Assembly (NCBI RefSeq): GCF_003144245.1
Contig: NW_020289977.1
Coordinates: forward strand, 62,001 to 126,000
DNA length: 64,000 bases
Direction: 5' to 3'
DNA from: Jaminaea rosea
Lineage: Eukaryota; Basidiomycota; Exobasidiomycetes; Microstromatales
Both the position numbers and the translations under genes were made by a program. Positions 41,069-49,940 of this stretch are shown piece by piece (positions within the stretch are counted from its first letter, which is position 1; each line of letters starts with the position of its first letter). Below the pieces are notes generated by a model, which was not told the DNA's origin, searched no databases, and saw only the letters and a program-made list of their open reading frames with translations.

Positions 41069-42380
41069 TTAGGCGACAGGACGAGCGGTCTCCATGACCT
41101 GGCGCTTGGATCCGGGCTTCTTGATGGCGTCGCCACCAGAGGTGAGCGAGGGGTAAGCGCGGCAGTTGGACGACTTGCCAGGAGTCTGAGGTCCAGGGGT
41201 GTGCTTCTGACCCTGGTAGAAGGTCGAGCCGTGGTAGACACCGGGCCACTCGCCCTCGGTACCGTCGCACTGGTCCCAGGATCCGGCGCTGAAGGAGAGA
41301 GTGCGGAGGCGCGGAGGTCAGCGTCGTTCTGTGATCCCAATTGACGCATTGAGCTACTTACTTGTAATTGGCGGGTTCATTCCAGTAGCAGCCCATGACG
41401 TCGTAGATGTGCTGTAAGGTCGAATTTGATGAGAAGAAGAGGTAGGATGGGGATAGGGAGCGTGACGCGAAGGAGTTGACCGTGGCGGCGGGCGGAGACG
41501 GAAGCACGTGGCAGATAGGCGAGGCGGAAGGGCGGGGCGGAGAGCGGAGAGCGGAACGGAAGGACGCGGTCAGTGATCGGCTCACAACACCTCGAATCGC
41601 GGCGTATACGGTCTCTCGACCACCCTTCTTCGCCATCGAAGACCACGAAGATACTCACAGGGCACCACTCCTTCTGATTGGCCCCCTTTGGATTACAAGC
41701 ACGGAACTTTTTTTGCGGAGAAAGAGGCATGTCAGTGTGTACTGGGCCGTCTACCACGTCCGACCATACCCACGCAGAATTCCCTGTCGGAAATGAAGTT
41801 CTGCCACTCGTAGACTCGCTGAAACTGGCCGGTGTAGGCACGAGTGTAGACGAGACCGCCGACGGGGTTACCAGAGCCGGTGGCGCCGTGGGGGTCGAGC
41901 TCACCACCGTCGTCGCCCTTCTTGACGTTGATCTTGGTGAGGTCTCCGGTACCGGTAACCTGGACGTAAGATGGTGTCTTCAAAAAGTGCGCTCCTAAAA
42001 AATGAGGGTGTTGTCAGCATGCGCAAACTCAGCAAGACCGTCCGCCCACAGCGCAACGCACCCTTGATGGCACCGTTGGGGATGAGCCTGGTGCCGTAGC
42101 CGGACTTGAGGCACCAAGCGACCTCGATGGCCTCGGTGTCGCCGACGGTGGAGCCGGCCTTGGGGGGACCCCAAAGACAGAAGTCCTTGATGGAGTTGAT
42201 GTAGGCGTTCTGGCACATCGACTTCTGGCTCGACTCGCCGTAGCGCTTACGGCAGTCGTTGTAGCCGATCTGGCCGCCCTTGGAGTCGGTCTTGGCGGGC
42301 AGGTTGTCGGGCGTGTCGTACTTGGCCTGGCCAACGGCGGCGAGGGCCAGGACGGCGAGGAGGGAGAGCTTGTTGAACAT
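41069..42380 (-). CDS. Secreted cysteine-rich protein, fungal 'macrofage activating glycoprotein' type
   Basis: Predicted extracellular protein of 285 residues from five exons: 42062-42380, 41774-41994, 41659-41706, 41362-41411 and 41069-41288. Three introns are 67-73 bases and one is 247. All junctions have GT-AG and keep frame. The signal peptide is MFNKLSLLAVLALAAVGQA. The mature part has conserved-looking blocks: CLKSGYGTRLIPNGAIKGAH, TPSYVQVTGTGDLTKINV, GDDGGELDPHGATGSGNPVG, EFCFRACNP, HIYDVMGCYWNEPANY, SWDQCDGTEGEWPGVYHGST and SSNCRAYPS. I recall this block order from a basidiomycete family commonly annotated 'macrofage activating glycoprotein'. Its biochemical role is unknown to me. 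The many paired cysteines and the lack of a membrane anchor fit secretion. A sirtuin gene lies divergently 1.1 kb away. Confidence 0.75.
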
Positions 42381-43484
42381 TGTGTGTTGGTGTTGGTAAA
42401 GACTGTGAGGATGAGAAGGAGAGTGGGAGTTGCGACCTGGAGATGAGAGGGGAAGAGGGCCGGGGACGAGGAGTTGATGAGGGTCAGGAGAAGGCGAAAG
42501 CGTTGGACCCCTGGGGCCTTTTATTCGCAGGCACACCCACTTGGCTGGCGTCGTTGCGCTGGTCCCGTGGCACTACAGTAGGTACCCCTGCCCAGCCGAC
42601 CTGCCCAGCCGACGTCAACTTGGACCTCGACTTGCAGGCACACAGCGACGCATTCTTTGCGTCCATGCGCGAGCCAGAGGGGCCTGGCCAGCGAGCTTGG
42701 CGCAAGTCGTGGGCGTCGTCGCTCGCCGCCTGCTCGCAGCGGGGTCAGGGCGACTAGGCATCCCAGCCGCGTCGGAGAAAAGTCGACGAGGCGATTCTGT
42801 GTGTTCTTTGGAAGAGGGGCGGCCAACTCCGCCGCGTAAAAATGCGAGCCTCGCCTCGCAGCAAGAGCCAACATCGAGGGGGCCTACCCCCTGCCTACGA
42901 ACCAACACGCAGTACGGCCTCGAGCCTCGAGCTTCGAGCCTCAACGCTCGAGCCTATCCTCATCGCGCGCGCCATGATCTGTCAACCATCTTTTCGGCAT
43001 CGTGACGGACCCGGGGCCGGTAGACGCTCGATGCTAATTCGAAGAAGTCGCAGGATTCCCGTCAGTGCGATCGCGAGTCGTCACCATGCTGCTGCTGCGA
43101 TCGATGTCTCTCGTTGTTGTGAATCAAACAAGCAGCGGAGGAGCAATGGCGGATCAGGTCCAAAATCGGAGCGAATTGAAAGGGACCGGCACGTCAAGTT
43201 TCCCGTTGACAGCCTGCGCTCAAGGCTGGCTGCGAATCGGCGCGGGGCGGCGAGTGGCGAGCGGCTCGCTGCGCGCCTGCGTATGTTGGCTTTGTGTTTG
43301 TGCGTGTGTTGCTCTCGTCGTCCGACATTCCTTTGCGACATATCAACTCGCTCCCACGTCGCGCCCACGTCGCACTGTCTTCGCATCGAGTCTCGACGCC
43401 GTTGTGACGTCGGACGTCAAGCATTGACGCCGCTCGACGCCGCTCGCTCAGGAACAAGGTCTGCTGAGCACGGGCTTCACAGGA
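42381..43484. promoter_or_regulatory. Divergent upstream region of the secreted-protein and sirtuin genes
   Basis: 1.1 kb without a supported gene. A short degenerate CCTCGAG-type direct repeat lies at 42918-42954. Overlapping Arg/Ser-rich open frames on both strands have no domain resemblance and are probably compositional. Confidence 0.4.
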
Positions 43485-44517
43485 ATGCCAGCCGGCAAGC
43501 AGCTTCCTGGTGGCGGGGGCGGCGCCTCCTCGACGGCCGCTCTATTTCGTCAGGCTTGCGCTCAGGCTCGCTCACCATTGGCATTGGCCGGCGCCGGCTT
43601 GTCGGCAGCATCTGGCAGTGCGTACGGCGGCGTACAGACTTGCCTGGCGAGGCAAGACGATGTGCACGAACGCTGATCGATTCGCGTCTTTCTCGCCGCT
43701 AGTCCCCACCTTTCGAGGTCCCGGCGGTCTGTGGCGATCGCACGACCCATTGAGCCTCGCAACACCTGCAGCCTTCCAATCAGACCCATCTCAAGTCTGG
43801 CAATTCTATCACTGGCGTAGACAGGCCTGCCTCTCCGCGAAGCCAAACGCCGCGCACGAGGCCATCAGCTGGCTCTCCTCCAAGCAAGGGCACGAGGCTA
43901 CCTTTCCCGCAGCGTCATCGCCGTCGCGCCGCTTTCGTCTCGTGACGCAAAATGTCGATGGCCTGTCCAAGCGTGCGAACGATGCGCTGAGCAAGAGCAT
44001 CGACTCAGGTGGGGCCCCGCTCGACCCGCTCGAGATGCATGGCTCCCTCTTTCGCACGATGTGTACCTCCTGCGGCGACCAGCAGTGGAACTTTGATTCG
44101 CCAATCTGTGACAGCTTGCGTGGTACGGAGGACACCTCGAAGCCACTTGCACGCCTCTCCCTCGACAAGCTACCGCGCTGCAAGAGTGCGAGGTGCAACG
44201 ATGCGGTGGACGGAGGCGGGCTTCTGCGCCCAGGCGTAGTCTGGTTCGGCGAGTCGATCCCGCTGCTGGACACAATCGCTCCACTGGTGGAACGCTGCGA
44301 TCTGCTCCTCGTCTTGGGAACTTCGAGCACAGTCTACCCTGCGGCAGGATTTGCGGCACAGGTCAGGGCGAGGGGAGGGAAAGTGGCGGTGTTCAATCTC
44401 GACGGAGGAGAGGAAACTGGATCGGGTGAGGCTGACTTCTTCTTTCAAGGGCCAGTCGAAGAGACATTGCCTACTGCCTTGGGTCTCGCAAGCCCGTCGT
44501 CCGCGGCAAGAGCGTAG
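43485..44517 (+). CDS. SIRT5-type (class III) sirtuin, NAD-dependent protein deacylase
   Basis: NAD-dependent lysine deacylase, 315 residues. Exons are 43485-43617 and 43703-44517; the 85-base intron splits the NAD motif, and splicing yields ALAGAGLSAASGIPTFRGPG. Other motifs are TQNVDGLSKRAND, LEMHGSLFRTMCTSCGDQQW (catalytic His in MHG, first zinc Cys pair), LPRCKSARCND (second pair), GLLRPGVVWFGESIP and VLGTSSTVYPAAGFAAQVRA, ending FFFQGPVEETLPTAL. FYHWRR has the Tyr-x-x-Arg that in SIRT5/CobB binds succinyl and malonyl groups, so desuccinylase/demalonylase activity is predicted. The His usually found after TQNxDxL is Ser here. No clear mitochondrial presequence is visible (MPAGKQLPGGGGG), so location is uncertain. 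Confidence 0.9.
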
Positions 44518-44612
44518 TCATCGTCATCGTCTCGCCACTGTATCATAGCCTGTATCGCAGCATGTATCGCTTTCATTCCTGATCTCGCCTTGCTTCCACT
44601 GCTTGCGCCCGC

Positions 44613-45430
44613 TCAGCCGAGACGCAACCCCAACGCCAGACCCGCCAACAGCGATGCCCTCTCCTGGAAGTTGGCAGTCAAAAAGTCCACGAAGCGATGG
44701 TAGATCCTCGCACCCATCGATCCGCTCCACCCCTTTGCCTTGGGGTCCGCAGGCCCGCCAGCGCTCGACTCGAGCACGTTGCTGTATCGCTGACCGAGCT
44801 TTAACCAGTCGACAGACACGACGCGCTGCGATGAGAGATACTGCAGGAAGACGAAGCCGCCGCCCAGAAGGAAGGCGATGAGCTTCAGGCCCTTCTTGAT
44901 GAAGACGCCGGCGCAGATGCCGCTGCAGTAGAGAGGGAGGAGAGGGGCATCAGTCGCGGGTCCGAAGCCGCGCATCTCGATCCTGCTTGCTCACCACACG
45001 GCACCGAAGCTCAGCTGATACGGGTTCACGATGCTCTCCGGCTCCCTCTTGGCGCCCGTGTACTCAGGCGAAGCGTACGTCTGGCGTCCAAGCTCGGGAC
45101 CCTCTGGAAGAGGCATGGAGGGTCAGCCACTCGCCTTGCTTCATTCGCTCGCGCGTCGCTGCACGCACCGCACTGAATCGCCTTGCCACTCGACGCCACA
45201 CCCGCTACGCTGCCAAAAGCGAGCGCAGCGACGGCGGCCCAATGAAACGCGCGCTGCTGTGATTGGTTCCTGGCAATGGGCGCCGCTGCCGCAATGGCCG
45301 TCGGGCGGCATGACGATGAGGACGAGGAGAGGAAGCGCAATGGCAGTCGCGCCGAAGCAGAATGCGAGGAAGCGGCGCTTCTCCCGACGAGAGTGCCCGC
45401 TGAACGGAGACCGAGCCGCAGGGTTGCCAT
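44613..45430 (-). CDS. FUN14-family mitochondrial outer-membrane protein
   Basis: Small FUN14-domain membrane protein; animal FUNDC1 is a mitophagy receptor, while the fungal role is less defined. Exons are 45169-45430, 44995-45103 and 44613-44922 (introns 65 and 72 bases), giving 226 residues. The N-terminus is rich in Ser, Ala and Arg (MATLRLGLRSAGTLVGRSAA), as in mitochondrial proteins, with a hydrophobic helix AAVAALAFGSVAGVA. The FUN14 core is spread over the junction: PYQLSFGAVCGICAGVFIKK, GLKLIAFLLGGGFVFLQYLS, then VVSVDWLKLGQRYSNVL. It ends with another hydrophobic stretch (ASLLAGLALGLRLG). I see no WxxL/YxxL-type LC3-interacting motif at the extreme N-terminus. It is divergent from eIF3h and convergent with the sirtuin gene. 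Confidence 0.85.
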
Positions 45431-45659
45431 ATCGTGTTGTTGATGCGAATGCGGAGAGAGGTTGTGGAGTCGCTCGCCCGTCCGTGCTTGGACCCGTTTC
45501 ATTCAGTGAGCTCGAGCCGCGAGCCTCGACCTCGACGTCGCCCCGCCCGGAACGGAGGCAATGATTTCTTCCCCCCTGCCGCCCGCCTCGCTCTGCCCGC
45601 CCTCACATCTCGGCCGCGCAGCAACTGACTTCTTCCACTCAACGCCATCACGCTTCATC

Positions 45660-46940
45660 ATGTCGACTGCCACTCGCACAGCAGCCGCTGCTGCTCAACC
45701 GCCGCCGGCGCCAGCAGCGCCCGCAGCCAAGCCTGCTTCGTCAGAACTTGACGCTGCTGCGCTCTCCTTTTCACTCAGCTCTGGCCCGCCCTCTTCGATT
45801 CGCCTCGATGGATTGGCATTCACCAAGCTCGTCAAGCACTCACGCGATGCTCATCCCCACAATGCTACCGGCTTGCTCCTCGGTCTCGACCTTGATGGAG
45901 CGCTCGAGGTCACCAACCTGTTTGGCCTCCCTCGCAACGCCCTCCGCACCGATGACCACGACGACAGCCGCACGCCCGCTGCTGCTACCTCGCAGACGCC
46001 CTCGCCGGTCACGAAGCACATCCAGGACGCCCTCGGCCTCCTTGCGTCAGTCAACGCCGACGCCAACCCCGTCGGCATCTACGTCTCCTCCTTCCTCGGC
46101 TTCGGCGCTGCCTTCACTGCACAGGTCCTCGAGGGCCTCAAGGTCGTAGGCAATCTTATGGACAACGAGGGCTCCTCACCCGCATCTCGCTCAAAGAATA
46201 CGGCGAGCGGTGACGGCATGGAAAAGGCAGTCGTCCTCGTCCACGACCTTGCTCAGTCAGCGCAGGGCAACACAGTCGTCAAGGCATACCGCCTCAGCTC
46301 CGACTTCGTGGCAGCGTACAAGGCAAACGACTTTTCTGCAAAGGGACTCATCGACCACCGCCTTACCTTTGCTCACTTCTTCCACGAGCTGCCCCTCTCT
46401 CTGCATAACACGGCCCTCCTCGACGCCTTCATCTCGACGCTCGCAACCCCGCAAGCACCGCAGGCCTCGATCCTTCCCTCCTCTTCCTCCCTCTCCTCTT
46501 CTTCCTCCTCTCTCCTCTCTCAACCCCCTCGCGCGGCAATCGAGTCGACCTACTCGAACCTGACACTCGCACACACTCCCGTCCTCTCCTCGGCTCTCGA
46601 ACAGACCCTCGAGCACGTCGACGACTACCTCTCCGAGGCAGGCAACATCGGCTTCCAGTCGCGCCAGCTTGCAAGGGAACGCACCCGCCTCGAGGCCTCT
46701 ATCGCTCGTCGTAAGGCAGACAATGCCAGTCGCGCAGCGCAGGGCCTCGCCCCGCTGCCTGTTGCGGCCGGCTCGGTTGCTGAGGACGAGAAGAGGCTGG
46801 AGAAGCTGCAGAAGAGCGAGCCCTCGAGACTGGAAACGACACTTATGCTGGGAGCGCTGGATGCAAAGGCGAGGAGGACGGCAGAGGAGAGCGCGGCGGC
46901 TGCTGTCAGGCTCGAGGGGGCAAAGGCGGGAACCGTCTAG
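45660..46940 (+). CDS. Eukaryotic translation initiation factor 3 subunit H
   Basis: MPN-domain subunit of eIF3, which acts in the cytoplasm at 40S scanning and mRNA recruitment. The single exon encodes 426 residues. After an Ala/Pro-rich start the MPN domain runs from about residue 40: IRLDGLAFTKLVKHSRDAHP, GLLLGLDLDGALEVTNLFGL and NPVGIYVSSFLGFGAAFTAQ. The JAMM metal ligands are absent, as expected for eIF3h. The middle contains LTFAHFFHELPLSLHNTALL, and the C-terminal helices include FQSRQLARERTRLEASIARR, all typical of the family. Compared with human eIF3h there is a Ser-rich insert (about residues 280-300). I chose the ATG at 45660 (MSTATRTAAAAA); the 33 in-frame residues before it have no similarity. 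Confidence 0.9.
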   Translation: MSTATRTAAAAAQPPPAPAAPAAKPASSELDAAALSFSLSSGPPSSIRLDGLAFTKLVKHSRDAHPHNATGLLLGLDLDGALEVTNLFGLPRNALRTDDHDDSRTPAAATSQTPSPVTKHIQDALGLLASVNADANPVGIYVSSFLGFGAAFTAQVLEGLKVVGNLMDNEGSSPASRSKNTASGDGMEKAVVLVHDLAQSAQGNTVVKAYRLSSDFVAAYKANDFSAKGLIDHRLTFAHFFHELPLSLHNTALLDAFISTLATPQAPQASILPSSSSLSSSSSSLLSQPPRAAIESTYSNLTLAHTPVLSSALEQTLEHVDDYLSEAGNIGFQSRQLARERTRLEASIARRKADNASRAAQGLAPLPVAAGSVAEDEKRLEKLQKSEPSRLETTLMLGALDAKARRTAEESAAAAVRLEGAKAGTV

Positions 46941-47084
46941 ACAAGCGTTGGATTGAGCGGTGGAATCTCTTCACTACCACGAGCAATGTCTGCTAGCATA
47001 GCCACTGATTCAGCTCTTCTTGTAATGGTATAGTTTGCGCGATAGAAACGAGCGGGGCAGTGACGTCGCTCTTCGTGCCCGCGC

Positions 47085-48311
47085 CTACCTCGGCAGCCCC
47101 GCCAGGCCAGCACGCACAGCCCTCGCGGCTGCGACTTCTCGATAATCTCCCTTCTCCAGCAGGATGTGATCTTCCCCATCTGCCCCTTCTTCGCCCGCTA
47201 CTTGCTCATCGTCTCGCTTCGCCTCGGCTTCTGCTCGCATCGTCGCAGCGGCCTCCTCCCTTCTCCTGCGTCGCTCTCTGCCTGGCGAATCGTCATTCTC
47301 GTCTGATGCTGGGCTGCCGTTCGTATTGCTCGCACTGCTCGTGCTCGCCTCGCCCACCTGAGCCTGTGCGTGTCGTTCAGTCCGTGCTCGTGCCCTTCTC
47401 GACGGCGTACGAGGCGCGGATGGCGAGACTTGCTCCGACCTGGCTACAGCAGTCAAGATTGCCTGCCCCTCCCTGGGCGTCGACGGCAGCACGTCCTCGC
47501 GCGAAGTGTCAGCCATCGAGGACGTGCTGGCCACCGAGTCGTCGAATATGGAAGAACCAAAGGAGTCATCATTCCGCGTATCGCTGCTGGGGACCAGACT
47601 TGCGGTGGTGGTAGGCACACCTCGCCCACTGCTCGGCCTGGATCGCCTGCCAAGTGAAAAGGTTCGAGGGGCCGCCCGCGCAGAGGATGAGGATGGAGTC
47701 AGAGGGCCCGAGCTCTCCACACCTCGTTGCTGCTCGTGCGTCCATCTCCTCTCCTCTTGCTGCTCGTGTCGCGACCTGATCTCTCGTGCTTGTCGATCAG
47801 CATCAGCCAAGGTCATCTCTCCAAGCACCCTGCGGCTGCCGGCCGAGGGGGGGTTGCCGCTGCTAGCCGATCGAGGGGCCAACGCTGCTGCTGCGGATCT
47901 CGGCGGATGACAGCTCCCTTCACCACCGCTAGAGACGATGCGACGGCTGCTTGGGCCAGGAGCAGTCCGCGACCGGCCCGCTGTCGAGATTGAAGGTGAT
48001 GAGCTGTTGAAGGGGCGAATAGGGCGACGCGGGGTCATCGTCCGTCCACTGTTGGCTGCGGACGCTACTCTGAGATCGATGGGATCGATGGCAGATCTTG
48101 AGGACTCTTCCGCCTCTGCTTCGCTGCTGTGTAGTCTTGGACTTCGTCGAGAGGGGCCTGCTGCAGCATTGCTCGTAGACGGCGAGGGTAAGCTAGGCTC
48201 ATCGTGCTCGATCCCGCTCCTCCGCCTGCGCTTTGATGGCGACTCGTCCTCGTTGGCACGATTCATTGGCGGCGGTGTCGATGATGATGATGAGGATGCA
48301 GGTCCCATCAT
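47085..48311 (-). CDS. Hypothetical Ser/Arg-rich disordered protein
   Basis: Intronless frame of 408 residues that I do not recognise. It is almost wholly low-complexity: Ser, Pro, Ala and Arg clusters, a basic patch (SPSKRRRRSG) that could be a nuclear localisation signal, repeated SP/TP dipeptides (potential kinase sites), then a charged C-terminal helix (RERRRRREEAAATMRAEAEA) ending AAARAVRAGLAGLPR. A short segment VLGEMTLADADRQAREIRSR with more Glu and Arg is the only part likely to be helical in the middle. Its size, lack of stops and tail-to-tail position 145 bases from eIF3h support a real gene. The start could be either of two adjacent ATGs or the Met at residue 16. Confidence 0.5.
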   Translation of the reverse strand: MMGPASSSSSSTPPPMNRANEDESPSKRRRRSGIEHDEPSLPSPSTSNAAAGPSRRSPRLHSSEAEAEESSRSAIDPIDLRVASAANSGRTMTPRRPIRPFNSSSPSISTAGRSRTAPGPSSRRIVSSGGEGSCHPPRSAAAALAPRSASSGNPPSAGSRRVLGEMTLADADRQAREIRSRHEQQEERRWTHEQQRGVESSGPLTPSSSSARAAPRTFSLGRRSRPSSGRGVPTTTASLVPSSDTRNDDSFGSSIFDDSVASTSSMADTSREDVLPSTPREGQAILTAVARSEQVSPSAPRTPSRRARARTERHAQAQVGEASTSSASNTNGSPASDENDDSPGRERRRRREEAAATMRAEAEAKRDDEQVAGEEGADGEDHILLEKGDYREVAAARAVRAGLAGLPR

Positions 48312-49940
48312 CTTGTTGACTGGTAACGAAGATGATTTTCAGGTGGATGCGAGCGCTGCGACTTGGGTCGCGATGGATCGAGTGAGAGATTAGGGCACGG
48401 CTGAGTGCCGCCAGTCGGGAACGGAAATCGATGCCGCACCGCGAGACGCGTTTCGCGTTCTCCTCACACCACGCGACACCGATGCCCGCCACCTCGACCA
48501 ACGACTGCTCTTTCTCTCGCTCCTTGGCACTTGGCAGAAAGATCGGAGCATTCATTGACCTGATCACAAGTTTCGGCGCAAGGTTGAGCAAATAGCTTCA
48601 ATGCTGTTGATCGTGGGCCGTCACTGAGCTGATGAACAAAGTCGTACCTTCCACCTTCCACCTTCCACTACGGCCGCTGAGTGTGTCAAAGCTCACGATG
48701 GATCACGCGTGGTAGTGTGTGCAGTCGTTCATTCCTTTCCTCATCCAGGGTCCACTGACAATCGCACGACCCACAACCGATGCCGTCCTCGGCTCTCGTC
48801 GGCCATCGTTGTGAGAGCTTCAAAGAACAGCATGCCGACCTTGCTCTTCCACCGGGATCGATCGCGGTACTCCTCGTTCGCTCCTCGCTCCTCGCTCCTG
48901 GCCTACTCTAAAATCCCAGCGTGCGATCTCTCTGCAGCGGGCGAGGGTCCTCCTCGATGGCCGCGGAAGCTCGGCTTGTTTGCCCTGCGCATGCTGGTGC
49001 TTCTTAGCGCCGCTCGAATGCGGTGGACAGCCCTGGCCACGATCTACACTGCCTTGGCGCGCTCTGACCTCCTGGCGTCCCGCGCGTAGGCCAACCCTGC
49101 CGTATCAAGCTCATCGCGCAGTAATCGGCTCGCCACTCCCTCTCCTTTGACGCTTCGACGGCTACCCGGTCGCGCTGAGGCCGTGAGGCGGTGAGGCAGT
49201 CCCCGGCCGCTCAAGCGTCCCTCCGCACCGCTGCTGCCAGTCTGTCAAGTAAGGCTCGGCCGTGAAGATCGCGAGCGAGGCAGAGCATCTGTGCTGATCC
49301 AAACGCCACTGCAACAAATTTCAGTGCCCGCGCAAGGGCAGCGGAGGACCCTGATCATGACCTGAGACGGCGATTGGGTCGGGATCGAGCGTCGTGACAT
49401 TCTCCTTGCGAGCTCGCCCCAGGACTTGTCTCTCCTAACCACTCATCCACCTATTCACCTCGTCGTTACCAGTTTTCCAAGCAGCCGATATCGCTCTGCA
49501 CTATTTGGAAAACGCTACGGCAACGTTCGAGATATCAAAGACTCTTCTGAGCCGAAAGCTTCCACTCAAGCTGAGCTAGAGAGTCACCTCCTTTCGTTCG
49601 ATCTCGCGCGACTCCGGCGCACCTTCGCCTGGTCAGCGCATCCTCATCCCGGACTCATCCCATCGTTCTCCCATTCCATTGGTGGAGGTCTTATAAGTGC
49701 TGTCCCATTGGCTACAGCGTGAGTACGTCCTCGTCCTCGTTACTGCGGGGTAGTTCCACCCCGTACCCCAGTTTCGTCGACTGACACCGTGTCACATCTC
49801 TCCCGTGTCTCACTCAGCGTGCCCCCCAATTACCTCAACTCTGTCCCGATCACCTCTCTCCTTCTCGATCGCCGACCGCACCATCCGCTCTACCACAAGC
49901 ATCACCCACTCGACTCTCGATCTCTCACCACACAGTCATT
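48312..49940. promoter_or_regulatory. Long upstream region of the response-regulator gene
   Basis: 1.6 kb without a supported gene. It contains a CCTTCCA heptamer repeat (48647-48667), an inverted CCAAT box (ATTGG at 49707-49711) and a TATAAG at 49692. A plausible 5'-leader intron starts GTGAGTACGT at 49719 and ends CACTCAG at 49817, followed by the ATG at 49941. All are pattern matches only. Confidence 0.4.

Noticed and set aside
42842-43702. 286-residue Arg/Ser-rich frame overlapping the sirtuin start
   Set aside because: Overlaps the first sirtuin exon in another frame and has no family features.
49746-49770. Inverted repeat with GGGGTA and TACCCC arms near the response regulator leader
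   Set aside because: Arms are too short and lie inside a candidate leader intron; no stronger evidence for an operator or terminator.
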